Shown: piece after piece, positions 17,923 through 26,229 of the stretch
Position numbering within the stretch: position 1 is the stretch's first letter
Layout: each line of letters starts with the position of its first letter
Assembly (NCBI RefSeq): GCF_013344685.1
Contig: NZ_CP050137.1
Location: 4,333,001-4,397,000 of the forward strand
Reading direction: 5' to 3'
Length of the DNA: 64,000 nt
Source of the DNA: Sphingomonas sp. CL5.1
Lineage (GTDB): Bacteria; Pseudomonadota; Alphaproteobacteria; Sphingomonadales; Sphingomonadaceae
Translations under genes and position numbers: made by a program
The notes under the pieces: generated by a model
Database searches by the model: none
What the model saw: only the letters and a program-made list of their open reading frames with translations
Told to the model about the DNA's origin: nothing

Positions 17923-19296
17923 CTACTCCTGCGCCGCGCCGATCGCCTGCCAGCCGGAGCGCGGGCGGATCTGGCTCTCCGTGCGATAGTCCACATCCTC
18001 CCAGCCCAATCCGGCGAATTCCTTCCGCTTCGGCCCGAGATAGCCGAACAGGAACGCCGCCACCTTGCGCATCTGGATCTCCTCCGCGCCCTCGGTGATG
18101 CGGTAGCGGCGATGGTGGCGGTAGATATGCTCGAACGGCTTGTGCCGCGAATAGCCGATGCCGCCATGCACCTGCATCGCCCGGTCCGCCGCCTCGCAGC
18201 ACAGGCGGTTCGCCCAGTAATTGCACATCGAGACCTTGTCGGAGAGGCGCTTCTCCACCTCCGGATGGGGCATCTGGTCCATCTCCCACGCGGTCTTGCG
18301 GATGAGGAGGCGCAGCATCTCCGCCTGCGTCGCCAGCTCGACCAGCGGGAACTGGATCGCCTGGTTCTTCGCCAGGTCCTCGCCGAACGGCTTGCGCTGG
18401 CGGGCGTAGCGCACCGCTTCCTCGATGCAATAGACCGCCGCGCCGAGCGAGGAGGCCGCCTGCCGGATGCGGTTCTCATGGACGAAGCTCTGCGCCAGCG
18501 GCAGGCCGTTGTCGACCGGCCCGAACACCGCGCTGTCCGGCACCCATACGTCGGTGAAGCTGACGCGCGGATGATCGGTCGGCATGTTGAAGGTCCACAG
18601 ATATTCCTCGACCTTCACGCCCGGCGCATCGGCGGGGACGAGGAAGCAGGTGATGCCCCGCGCCGCGCCATCCTCCCCGGCGGTGCGGGCGAAGAGGGCG
18701 CAATGCGTCGCCTCGTGCATCCCGGTGGTCCACATCTTCTCGCCGTCGATGCGCCAGCCCGCCGCGCCGTCGCGCTCCTCGCGCACCGCCCGCGTCTCCA
18801 TATGCGTCGCGTCGGAGCCGTGGTCCGGCTCGGTCAGGCCGAAGGTGACGCGGCGCGTGCCGTCGAGCGTGCCGGGGATGAACTCCGCCTTCTGCTCGTC
18901 CGTCCCGAAATCGTCGAACATCTTGGCGAAGGGATTGTTGGCGACGATCGAATGCTCGTTCTGGAGATCGTTGTGCAGCCCCAGCCCCTTGGAGGCGAGA
19001 TATTCGCGGATCACGCACATCCACAGGTTGCTGCCGCCCTTGCCGCCGAACTTGGGCAACAGCGCGAAGCGCAGGTGCCCGGCCTTGTCCGCGCGCCGCT
19101 TCGCCTCGCGCAGCAGCGCTTCCCATTCATGACGCGGCAGGCCGCCGTTCTCGAAATCGGTGCGCGCCCATTCGCGGCGGTGATCGAAGAAGCGGATATT
19201 GTCGTCCGCCTGCTCCAGCGGCTTGATTTCCGCCTCGATGAAGGCATCCAGCTCGGCGAGATAGTCGACCAGTTCCCGGGGCAGCGCGAAATCCAT
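17923..19296 (-). CDS. Acyl-CoA dehydrogenase family protein (ACAD10/11-like)
   Basis: 457-residue FAD enzyme with the N-terminal helical domain, the middle beta domain (TFGLTEPDHGSDATHM, the flavin-binding signature) and the C-terminal helical domain (QVHGGIGYSRHKPFEHIYRHHRRYRITEG). This long form with VRYARQRKPFGEDLAKNQ resembles dehydrogenases found beside aminoglycoside-phosphotransferase-like kinases, and such a gene is divergent next door. GGAGAGGA precedes the ATG. Natural substrate unknown; hydroxy-acyl-CoA or modified acyl-CoA are inferred from the ACAD10/11 parallel. Confidence 0.9.
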   Translation of the reverse strand: MDFALPRELVDYLAELDAFIEAEIKPLEQADDNIRFFDHRREWARTDFENGGLPRHEWEALLREAKRRADKAGHLRFALLPKFGGKGGSNLWMCVIREYLASKGLGLHNDLQNEHSIVANNPFAKMFDDFGTDEQKAEFIPGTLDGTRRVTFGLTEPDHGSDATHMETRAVREERDGAAGWRIDGEKMWTTGMHEATHCALFARTAGEDGAARGITCFLVPADAPGVKVEEYLWTFNMPTDHPRVSFTDVWVPDSAVFGPVDNGLPLAQSFVHENRIRQAASSLGAAVYCIEEAVRYARQRKPFGEDLAKNQAIQFPLVELATQAEMLRLLIRKTAWEMDQMPHPEVEKRLSDKVSMCNYWANRLCCEAADRAMQVHGGIGYSRHKPFEHIYRHHRRYRITEGAEEIQMRKVAAFLFGYLGPKRKEFAGLGWEDVDYRTESQIRPRSGWQAIGAAQE

Positions 19297-19382
19297 TTGA
19301 TCCTCTCCGGACAATCCTTAGAACACTATGCAATTTGACGCGGCGCGGCGGAAATGGCCAGCCCGAAACGACAGGGAAGCAG

Positions 19383-20375
19383 ATGACGGACGTCGAGGAA
19401 AGGCTTGCGGCGCTGGCGCCGGTGCTGGCGGGGGGCGAGGCGCGGATCGCGGACCTTTCGCTCCTCACCGGCGGGGCGAGCATGGAGACATGGGCGTTCA
19501 CGCTCGTCCTGGCGTCGGGCGAATCGCGCGCGCTGATCCTGCGCCGGGGCAATTCGCCGCTCGCCGCCCATCCGGGCAGCAAGCCGCCGCTCAGGATCGA
19601 GGCCGAGCTGATCGCCGCCGCCGTGGCGCACGGCGTCCCCGCGCCCGAGGTGGTCCACATCTGCGACGCGGCGGACGGGCTGGGCGAGGCCTATGTCATG
19701 GCGCGCGTCTCGGGCGAGACGCTCGGCAAGCGAATCGCGACCGACCCGGCCTTCGACGCGATCCGTCCGAAGCTGGCGCGGCAATGCGGCGAAGCGCTGG
19801 CGCGCATCCACGCGACGCCGCCGGTGGCGGAGCTGGCCGCGCTCGACGTGCGCACCACGCTCGCCAATTACGAGGAGACGTGGCGCGCCTCCGGCGCCGT
19901 CCGCCCGACGATCGAGGCGGCCTTCCGCTGGCTGGAGCGGCGCGTGCCCGAGACGACCGACCTCACGCTGGTCCACGGCGATTTCCGCAACGGCAATCTG
20001 ATGATCGATCCCGCGACCGGCCTCGCGGCGGTGCTCGACTGGGAGCTGGCGCATGTCGGCGACCCGGCGGAGGATATCGGCTGGATCTGCACCAACAGCT
20101 GGCGCTTCGGCCGGCCGGAACATCGCGTCGGCGGGTTCGGCGGCCTCGACGACCTGCTCGCCGGCTATGAGGCGGCGGGCGGCGCGCCGATCGCACCGGA
20201 GCGGGTCGATTTCTGGCAGATGCTCGGCAGTCTAAAATGGGGCGTGATGACCACCATGATGCACGCGCGCTGGGCCGCCGACCCCGCCGCCGGGCCGGAG
20301 CGCGGGGTGATCGGCCGCCGCCTTTCGGAAACCGAGGCCGATATCGTCGCCATCATCGAACGGAGCGCCGCATGA
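19383..20375 (+). CDS. Phosphotransferase family protein (APH/ACAD10-11 kinase-like)
   Basis: 330-residue protein-kinase-like fold of the aminoglycoside-phosphotransferase type. The catalytic loop is LVHGDFRNGNLMI and the metal-binding loop AVLDWELAHVGDPAEDIGW. In animal ACAD10/11 the same kinase domain is fused to an acyl-CoA dehydrogenase and phosphorylates hydroxy-acyl-CoAs; here the two halves are separate, divergent genes. Antibiotic resistance is unlikely given this context. It overlaps the DUF6285 gene by ATGA. Confidence 0.88.
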   Translation: MTDVEERLAALAPVLAGGEARIADLSLLTGGASMETWAFTLVLASGESRALILRRGNSPLAAHPGSKPPLRIEAELIAAAVAHGVPAPEVVHICDAADGLGEAYVMARVSGETLGKRIATDPAFDAIRPKLARQCGEALARIHATPPVAELAALDVRTTLANYEETWRASGAVRPTIEAAFRWLERRVPETTDLTLVHGDFRNGNLMIDPATGLAAVLDWELAHVGDPAEDIGWICTNSWRFGRPEHRVGGFGGLDDLLAGYEAAGGAPIAPERVDFWQMLGSLKWGVMTTMMHARWAADPAAGPERGVIGRRLSETEADIVAIIERSAA

Positions 20376-20719
20376 TCTCCCATCCCACCGCGCGGGCGCT
20401 GGTCGAGGGCGTCTCCCGCTGGCTGCCGGTCGACGGCAGCGCGAGCGGCTTCACGCTGCGCGTCGCGCGCAACGCGCTGGAGATCGCCGCGCGCGACATG
20501 GCGCTCGGCCCCGCCGCGGACGCGCGCGCGGCGGAGCGCATCGCCGCGCTGCTCGGATGCGATGTCGGCGACCGCGACTCGCTCGACCGGCTGCTGGTGG
20601 AGGCGATCCGCGCCGGATCGATCGCTCCGGACGATTCGCGACTCGTCGCCCATATGAAGGCCTGCGCGCTCGACTCACTCGCGATCGACCAGCCGAGATA
20701 TGCGCACGAATTGAAGTAA
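20372..20719 (+). CDS. DUF6285 domain protein
   Basis: 115-residue, mostly helical, acidic protein of the DUF6285 type, with no signal peptide or membrane segment. Its ATG overlaps the stop of the phosphotransferase (ATGA), so the two are translationally coupled. This small protein usually accompanies the phosphotransferase, suggesting a partner or regulatory role; no catalytic motif is visible. Confidence 0.78.
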   Translation: MISHPTARALVEGVSRWLPVDGSASGFTLRVARNALEIAARDMALGPAADARAAERIAALLGCDVGDRDSLDRLLVEAIRAGSIAPDDSRLVAHMKACALDSLAIDQPRYAHELK

Positions 20720-20755
20720 CCCGCCTGTACCGGAACGGGACGCGCCATCCGCAAA

Positions 20756-20771
20756 TTAACCTTTAATTAAC
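20756..20771 (+). promoter_or_regulatory. Perfect CtrA box upstream of the PEP-CTERM gene
   Basis: TTAA-N7-TTAAC matches the full alphaproteobacterial CtrA consensus exactly. It ends 48 bases before the ATG of the PEPxxWA-CTERM gene, where it would overlap the promoter. Confidence 0.65.
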
Positions 20772-20819
20772 AACGCAGACGCGGCATTGCGGTGTCCGTC
20801 ACCATAGGGGAAGAAAACC

Positions 20820-21383
20820 ATGAAGAAGCTAGCGTTCGCCACCGCCGCAGCCCTCGCCGCCGTCTCCGCCGTGCCGGCCTCGGCCGTCACCACGAGCATC
20901 ACGCTGCAGCCGATCGGCGGCACCTACAATGCCGTATTCGGCAACACCGACCCCTATGCCACGGGTCAGAAGTACGGCTTCTTCAATTCGCTCGCCAAGG
21001 GCACGGACGTCTACAATTTCACCGTGCCGACCAACGGCGACCTTTACGGTTTCGTGGGCTCGGTCGGCCTGTACCTCACGCTGACCAACCTCGATTTCAC
21101 GTCGGTCATGCTGGACAACGGCATCGCGTTCAACAAGGTCAGCGACGGCGTCTTCGAACTGCAGACGCTGGCGGCCAGCTCGCTTCTGGCCGGCAATCAC
21201 TACATCACGGTCAAGTATAACAATGCGCAGATCGGCTCGAACTACGCCGGCCTCCTCTCGTTCAACCCGAGCAGCGGCGCGGTGCCGGAGCCGGCCACCT
21301 GGGCGCTGATGATCCTCGGCTTCGGCATGGTCGCGGGCGCGATGCGCTATCGCCGCCGCGAGACGGCCGTCCGCTTCGCCTGA
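20820..21383 (+). CDS. PEPxxWA-CTERM sorting-signal protein
   Basis: 187-residue exported protein. A signal peptide (MKKLAFATAAALAAVSAVPASA) is followed by a beta-rich, Asn/Gly-rich domain. The C-terminus has the full sorting signal: VPEPATWA, a hydrophobic segment (LMILGFGMVAGAM) and an RYRRR basic cluster. Such proteins are cut and anchored or released by exosortase-type systems in strains that make exopolysaccharide; the exosortase itself is not in this window. GGGGAAG precedes the ATG. Base composition is slightly lower in GC than the surroundings. Confidence 0.9.
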   Translation: MKKLAFATAAALAAVSAVPASAVTTSITLQPIGGTYNAVFGNTDPYATGQKYGFFNSLAKGTDVYNFTVPTNGDLYGFVGSVGLYLTLTNLDFTSVMLDNGIAFNKVSDGVFELQTLAASSLLAGNHYITVKYNNAQIGSNYAGLLSFNPSSGAVPEPATWALMILGFGMVAGAMRYRRRETAVRFA

Positions 21384-21410
21384 TCGGCCCACCCCTTTCC
21401 GGGCCGGATG

Positions 21411-21443
21411 GGGCCGTCCGCCTTCGTGGCGGGCGGCCCTTTT
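21411..21443 (+). terminator. Intrinsic terminator after the PEP-CTERM gene
   Basis: GGGCCGTCCGCC pairs with GGCGGGCGGCCC across a TTCG loop (one G-T pair) and is followed by TTTT. A textbook rho-independent terminator. Confidence 0.85.
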
Positions 21444-21503
21444 CCATTGGACAAGCCGCCGCAATCCCGCGAAGCGGCGATGGCGAAACCACAGGAGTTG
21501 ATG

Positions 21504-22688
21504 ATGGCCGGCATGGGCGCGTTCGACTGGGCGGACCCTTTCTTTCTCGACGATCAGCTCTCCGATGACGAGCGGATGGTGCGGGACACGGCGCGCGCCT
21601 ATGCGCGGGAGAGGCTGGCGCCGCGCGTGATCGACGCCTTCGCCAACGAGGTGACCGACCCGGCGATCTTCCGCGAGATGGGGGCGCTCGGCCTGCTCGG
21701 CCCGACGGTGCCGGAGGAATATGGCGGGGTCGGCGCGTCTTACGTCGCCTATGGCCTCGTCGCGCGCGAGGTGGAGCGGATCGACTCGGGCTATCGCTCG
21801 ATGATGAGCGTGCAGTCGAGCCTCGTCATGTATCCGATCTACGCCTATGGCTCGGAGGAGCAGAAGCGCAAGTATCTGCCGAAGCTGGCGTCGGGCGAGT
21901 GGATCGGCTGCTTCGGCCTGACCGAGCCGGATGCGGGCTCCGACCCCGGCGGCATGAAGACCCGCGCGGTCAAGACCGACGGCGGCTATCGCATCTCGGG
22001 CAGCAAGACGTGGATATCGAACGCGCCGATCGCGGATGTGTTCGTGATCTGGGCGAAGTCCGACGCGCATGGCGGCGGCATCCGCGGCTTCGTGCTGGAG
22101 AAGGGCATGAAGGGCCTCTCCGCGCCGAAGATCGAGGGCAAGCTCAGCTTGCGTGCCTCGATCACCGGGATGGTGATGATGGACGAGGTGGAGGTCGGCG
22201 AGGACGCGCTGCTTCCCGAGGTGCAGGGGCTGAAGGGGCCGTTCGGCTGCCTCAACCGCGCGCGCTACGGCATCTCGTGGGGGGCGCTGGGCGCGGCGGA
22301 ATTCTGCTTCCATGCCGCGCGGCAATATGGGCTGGACCGGCACCAGTTCGGCAGGCCGCTCGCCGCCAACCAGCTCTACCAGAAGAAGCTCGCCGACATG
22401 GAGACCGAGATCGCGCTCGGCTTGCAGGCGAGCCTGCGCGTCGGGCGGCTGATGGACGAGGGGAAGTTCGCGCCGGAGATGATCTCGATCGTCAAGCGCA
22501 ACAATGTCGGCAAGGCGCTCGATATCGCGCGGATGAGCCGCGACATGCACGGCGGCAACGGTATCTCCGGCGAATATCAGGTGATGCGCCACCTCATCAA
22601 CCTCGAGACCGTCAACACCTATGAGGGCGCCCATGACGTCCACGCCCTCATCCTCGGACGCGCCATCACCGGTATCGCCGCTTTCTGA
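21504..22688 (+). CDS. Glutaryl-CoA dehydrogenase
   Basis: 394-residue acyl-CoA dehydrogenase oxidising and decarboxylating glutaryl-CoA to crotonyl-CoA in lysine, hydroxylysine and tryptophan breakdown. The match to the glutaryl-CoA branch rests on [38 protein letters not shown], and the C-terminal [19 protein letters not shown] carrying the catalytic Glu. AGGAG lies six bases before this ATG; ATGs three and 24 bases earlier are less well placed. Length equals the family norm. Confidence 0.92.
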   Translation: MAGMGAFDWADPFFLDDQLSDDERMVRDTARAYARERLAPRVIDAFANEVTDPAIFREMGALGLLGPTVPEEYGGVGASYVAYGLVAREVERIDSGYRSMMSVQSSLVMYPIYAYGSEEQKRKYLPKLASGEWIGCFGLTEPDAGSDPGGMKTRAVKTDGGYRISGSKTWISNAPIADVFVIWAKSDAHGGGIRGFVLEKGMKGLSAPKIEGKLSLRASITGMVMMDEVEVGEDALLPEVQGLKGPFGCLNRARYGISWGALGAAEFCFHAARQYGLDRHQFGRPLAANQLYQKKLADMETEIALGLQASLRVGRLMDEGKFAPEMISIVKRNNVGKALDIARMSRDMHGGNGISGEYQVMRHLINLETVNTYEGAHDVHALILGRAITGIAAF

Positions 22689-22727
22689 ACCACCGCCAGC
22701 CGCGCAAGCTGGATAAGGCGCGGCGCG

Positions 22728-23258
22728 TCAGATGTGCCGCTTCTCCAGCTTCCGCGCCAGCGTCCGCCGGTGCAGCCCGAGCCGGCGCGCGGCCTCCGAT
22801 ATGTTGAAGTCGGTGTCCACCAGGGTCTGGTGGATATGCTCCCATTCCAGCGTCTTGATGCTGGTCGCGCGCGTCGTGATGTCGGTGTCGGGATCGCCCT
22901 CGACGCGGGCGAAGGCGGCCTCGATGTCGTCGGTGTTGGCCGGCTTGGTGAGATAGTTGGTCGCGCCGAGCTTGATCGCCTCCACCGCCGTCGCGATGCT
23001 GGCGAAGCCGGTCAGCACGACGACGCGCATCGCCGGATCGAGCGCGTGGAGCTGCCGCACGCAGGTCAGCCCGGAGGCGCCGCCGCCGAGCCGCAGGTCC
23101 ACCACCGCGTGATCGGGGGCGAAGCGGCGCGCGACAGCCTCCAGCGTGTCCGGCCCGTGCACCACCTCCACGGCATAGCCGCGCCGCTCGAACGAGCGCG
23201 CCAGCGTGCGCGCGAACACCGTGTCGTCCTCGACGATCAGCAACCGGCCGCTGCTCAT
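22728..23258 (-). CDS. regA: Redox response regulator RegA/PrrA/ActR
   Basis: 176-residue response regulator. Receiver domain residues 1-115: acidic pocket at Glu10-Asp11-Asp12, phospho-acceptor Asp54, conserved Thr in VVLTG and Lys in YLTKP. A linker rich in charged residues leads to a Fis-type helix-turn-helix (NISEAARRLGLHRRTLARKL) at the C-terminus, nearly invariant in the RegA/PrrA group. It activates or represses respiratory, photosynthetic and nitrogen genes elsewhere. Last gene of the cyo operon; its start overlaps the regB stop as ATGA. Confidence 0.94.
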   Translation of the reverse strand: MSSGRLLIVEDDTVFARTLARSFERRGYAVEVVHGPDTLEAVARRFAPDHAVVDLRLGGGASGLTCVRQLHALDPAMRVVVLTGFASIATAVEAIKLGATNYLTKPANTDDIEAAFARVEGDPDTDITTRATSIKTLEWEHIHQTLVDTDFNISEAARRLGLHRRTLARKLEKRHI

Positions 23259-24541
23259 CCCTTCTTCTCCAGCGACAGCGTGGCGAGCGGCAGGCGCAGC
23301 ACCACCACCGCGCCGCCGCGCGGATCGTTGCGCGCCTCCAGCGATCCGCCCAGCGTCCGCAGCACGTTGCTGGCGAGGAACAGGCCAAGCCCGGCGCCGC
23401 GCCGCTCCTTGCTACTCTGATAGGGGCGGCCGATGCCGTCCAGGAACTCGGGCGGGAAGCCGCGCCCGTCGTCGCGTGCGGCGATGACGATCTCCTCCTC
23501 GCCGCCGTCGCCGGCATCGTCGAGCGCATAGGTCAGCGTGACGTGGCTCGCGCCCGCCTCGATCGCATTGTCGAGCAGGTTGACGATGGTCTGCGCCAGC
23601 GCGCGGTCCGCGACGATCGGCGGGTCGCGCCACAGGCAATCGTCGAGCGTCACCAGCTCCGGCCGCCCCCAGCGCTCGACGATGCGCTGGACGAAGCGGC
23701 GCAAGGTGGTGCGCGCCGGGGCCTCGCCGGTCACCTCGCCGGCGGCGAACAGGATGCCGGCGAGGATCTCCTTGCAGCGCGCCACCTCCGCCTCCAGCTC
23801 CGCGATCTCGCCGGCCAGACGCGGGAAGGCGCGCGCCTCCGCCTCGTGCCGCCAGTCGCCCAGCGTCACCGACAGGGTCGAGAGCGGCGTGCCAAGCTCA
23901 TGCGCCGCGCCGCTCGCCAGCAATCCCATCCGCACGATCTGCTCCTGCTCCGCCGCGAGGCTGCGCATCGCCGCGAGATGCGCGTCGCGCTGGCGCAGGT
24001 TCGCCGCGCCGCGCGTGACGAATAGCACCGCCAGCACCGCCGCCAGCGTGAAGTTGAACCAGCTTCCCAGCATATAGGGCACCGAGAGCCGGCTGGCGAA
24101 CTCCGGCGGCAGCGGCAGCGGGCGGTGGACGAAGGCGAGCAGGGCGAAGGCCGCGCTCGTCACCGCCACCAGCAGCCAGCTCGACCACGCCTCCAGCAGC
24201 ACCGCGCCGAGCACCACCTGGAGCAGGAACAGGGTGACGAACGGATTGGTCGCCCCGCCCGACAATGCGAGCTGGACGCCGAGCGCCGCCACGTCGATCA
24301 GCAGCGCGCCGAGCAGCTCGGCATTGGTGACCGGGAAGCGCGCGGTGGCGAGCTGGACGAGGTTGAGCACCACCAGCCCCGCGAGCGTCGTCAGCATCGG
24401 CGCGAGCGGCAGGCGGATGCCCATGCCGAACTCGACCACGAGGATCGTCGCGAGCTGCCCGCCGACCGCCAGCCAGCGCAGCAGGATCAGCAGCAGCAGA
24501 TTGCGGCGCGCGGCGTCCTGCGGGCGGGGCGGCAGGCTCAT
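23255..24541 (-). CDS. regB: Redox sensor histidine kinase RegB/PrrB
   Basis: 428-residue membrane sensor kinase. Five to six hydrophobic segments fill residues 14-178. The quinone-binding heptapeptide GGATNPF is at residues 95-101. The H-box is HELGTPLSTL with phospho-acceptor His214, and the redox-active cysteine is Cys256 in VARCKEIL. The ATPase domain has NLLDNAIEAG, DDGRGFP and GLGLFLA. These three landmarks identify RegB, which responds to the ubiquinone pool. Start and stop overlap the neighbouring genes by four bases, so it is translated with surf1 and regA. Confidence 0.95.
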   Translation of the reverse strand: MSLPPRPQDAARRNLLLLILLRWLAVGGQLATILVVEFGMGIRLPLAPMLTTLAGLVVLNLVQLATARFPVTNAELLGALLIDVAALGVQLALSGGATNPFVTLFLLQVVLGAVLLEAWSSWLLVAVTSAAFALLAFVHRPLPLPPEFASRLSVPYMLGSWFNFTLAAVLAVLFVTRGAANLRQRDAHLAAMRSLAAEQEQIVRMGLLASGAAHELGTPLSTLSVTLGDWRHEAEARAFPRLAGEIAELEAEVARCKEILAGILFAAGEVTGEAPARTTLRRFVQRIVERWGRPELVTLDDCLWRDPPIVADRALAQTIVNLLDNAIEAGASHVTLTYALDDAGDGGEEEIVIAARDDGRGFPPEFLDGIGRPYQSSKERRGAGLGLFLASNVLRTLGGSLEARNDPRGGAVVVLRLPLATLSLEKKG

Positions 24542-25206
24542 CGCCCGCCCCTGCGCCACGCGCGCCACGCCAGCACGGCGAGCAGCGCGGCCATCGCGAA
24601 CCACGTCAGCGCATAGCTGAAGTGCGCGTTGCGGAAGGCGACGACGGTCATCCCGCCGCGCGGCCAGTTCGCGCCGCTCGGCCCCGCGTCGATGAACCAC
24701 GACGCGACCGGCCCGAGCCGCTCCGCCGCCGCGATCGCCGCGACGTCACGCGAATACCAGCGCCCGGCGGCGGGATCGTTGGCGCGCAGGAAGCCGCCGC
24801 CCGGCTCGGTGAGCCGCAGCAGCCCCGTCACCGCGCCCGCCCCGCTCGCGGCGGGCGCGCGGCCGCGCATGTCGGCGGGCACGAAGCCGCGATTGACGAG
24901 GATGCGCCCGCGCGGCGTATCGAGCGGCGTCATCACCCAATAGCCGCCGCCGAGATCGGTCAGCGCCTGCACATAGGCGTTATGCCCCGAAAGCCAGCGC
25001 CCGCGCACGGTGACGCGGGTGTAGGTATCGTCCGGGGTCGCCCGATACGTCGCGGGCGGGGCGGGTGCCGGGGCAGCGGCGAGCTTCGCCTCGACATGGC
25101 GGATCAGCGCCAGCTTCCATTGCAGCCGCTCGAGCTGCCACACGCCGAGCCCGACGAAGCCGAGGATCGCCGCGATCGTCAGCAGCTTCGCGAGCGCCGA
25201 TCTCAC
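24538..25206 (-). CDS. SURF1 family oxidase assembly protein
   Basis: 222-residue SURF1 homologue, an assembly factor inserting heme a into the large oxidase subunit. An N-terminal membrane segment (LTIAAILGFVGLGVWQLERL, about residues 9-28) carries the conserved GxWQLxR motif, and a second membrane segment is at the C-terminus (FSYALTWFAMAALLAVLAWR). The middle periplasmic domain contains ILVNRGFVP. The GTG start overlaps the cyoD stop. Being inside a quinol-oxidase operon it is probably the Surf1q type known from Paracoccus. Confidence 0.88.
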   Translation of the reverse strand: MRSALAKLLTIAAILGFVGLGVWQLERLQWKLALIRHVEAKLAAAPAPAPPATYRATPDDTYTRVTVRGRWLSGHNAYVQALTDLGGGYWVMTPLDTPRGRILVNRGFVPADMRGRAPAASGAGAVTGLLRLTEPGGGFLRANDPAAGRWYSRDVAAIAAAERLGPVASWFIDAGPSGANWPRGGMTVVAFRNAHFSYALTWFAMAALLAVLAWRAWRRGGR

Positions 25207-25595
25207 ATCCCGCTCATGTCCATCGTATGCGCCGCCGGCTGCCCGATCATCGGCGGCATCATGTAATGGTTCATGTTTATCATCACCCACAACGTCCCGG
25301 CCAGCACGATCACCAGGATCACCAATGTGAAGATCAGCGCCATCAGCGACCAGCCGTTCTCCGACCGGGTGTTCATGTGCAGGAAGTAGATCATGTGGAC
25401 GACGATCTGCACCGCCGCCAGCGCCGCGACGATGGCGGCGGTGATGCGCTGGTCGGCGATCACGCCGCTCATCACCAGCGCGAAGGGGATTGCGGTGAGC
25501 AGCACCGACAGCAGGAAGCCGGTGAGATAGCCGCGCCGCGTGCCGTGCGGCGCGCCCGTCGCGTCCTCGTGGTGATGATGTTCCCGCGCGCTCAT
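25203..25595 (-). CDS. cyoD: Cytochrome o ubiquinol oxidase subunit IV
   Basis: 130-residue three-helix subunit of the bo-type quinol oxidase, needed for stability of the copper centre in E. coli. A His-rich N-terminus (HHHHED) is followed by GYLTGFLLSVLLTAIPFALV, QIVVHMIYFLHMNT and LIFTLVILVIVLAGTLWVM; VVHMIYFLHM is typical. Overlaps cyoC by ATGA. Confidence 0.93.
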   Translation of the reverse strand: MSAREHHHHEDATGAPHGTRRGYLTGFLLSVLLTAIPFALVMSGVIADQRITAAIVAALAAVQIVVHMIYFLHMNTRSENGWSLMALIFTLVILVIVLAGTLWVMINMNHYMMPPMIGQPAAHTMDMSGM

Positions 25596-26224
25596 GCCAT
25601 CGACCCCAGCAGATAGACGAAGGTGAAGACGCCGATCCACACGACGTCGAGGAAGTGCCAGAACAGCGACAGGCATTCCAGCCGCCGGACGTTGGCGGGG
25701 ATCAACCCCTTGGCGGACACCTGCACCATCAGCACCACCAGCCAGATCGAGCCGAAGGTGACGTGCAGCCCGTGCGTGCCGACGAGGGTGAAGAAGCTGG
25801 AGAGGAACGCCGAGCGCCCCGGCCCCGCCCCTTCGTGGATCAGATGGTGGAACTCGAACAGCTCGATCCCGAGGAAGCCCAGCCCGAACAGCAGCGTGAC
25901 GACCAGCCAGCGCAGCGCGGCGGCCTTGCGATGCGCATGCACCGCGATCATCGCGAAGCCGTAGGTGATCGACGAGAGCAGCAGCAGCGCGGTGTTCACC
26001 GCCACCAGCTTCAGGTCGAACAGTTCGTGGCTGGTCGGCCCGCCCGCGAAGTTGCGGCCATAGACGCCCCATGACGCGAACAGGATGCCGAAGATCAGGC
26101 AGTCGCTCATCAGGTAGAGCCAGAAGCCCAGCATCGTGCTGGAGCCTTCGGCGTGATGATGCGGCTCGGTTTCCCAGAACACCGGCGCGGCGTCGGTGGC
26201 GGCGGTCGGGTTGCTGTGCGCCAT
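25592..26224 (-). CDS. cyoC: Cytochrome o ubiquinol oxidase subunit III
   Basis: 210-residue five-helix subunit III of the heme-copper oxidase family. Landmarks are GFWLYLMSDCLIFGILFASW, ELFEFHHLIHEGAGPGRSAF, and VGTHGLHVTFGSIWL, with the final WHFLDVVWIGVFTFVYLLG helix. It begins five bases after cyoB and overlaps cyoD. Confidence 0.95.
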   Translation of the reverse strand: MAHSNPTAATDAAPVFWETEPHHHAEGSSTMLGFWLYLMSDCLIFGILFASWGVYGRNFAGGPTSHELFDLKLVAVNTALLLLSSITYGFAMIAVHAHRKAAALRWLVVTLLFGLGFLGIELFEFHHLIHEGAGPGRSAFLSSFFTLVGTHGLHVTFGSIWLVVLMVQVSAKGLIPANVRRLECLSLFWHFLDVVWIGVFTFVYLLGSMA

Positions 26225-26229
26225 GATCG

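Noticed and set aside
18112..20170. Aminoglycoside resistance from the phosphotransferase-like gene
   Set aside because: Context (acyl-CoA dehydrogenase and DUF6285) and motif pattern fit the ACAD10/11-type kinase rather than a resistance enzyme.
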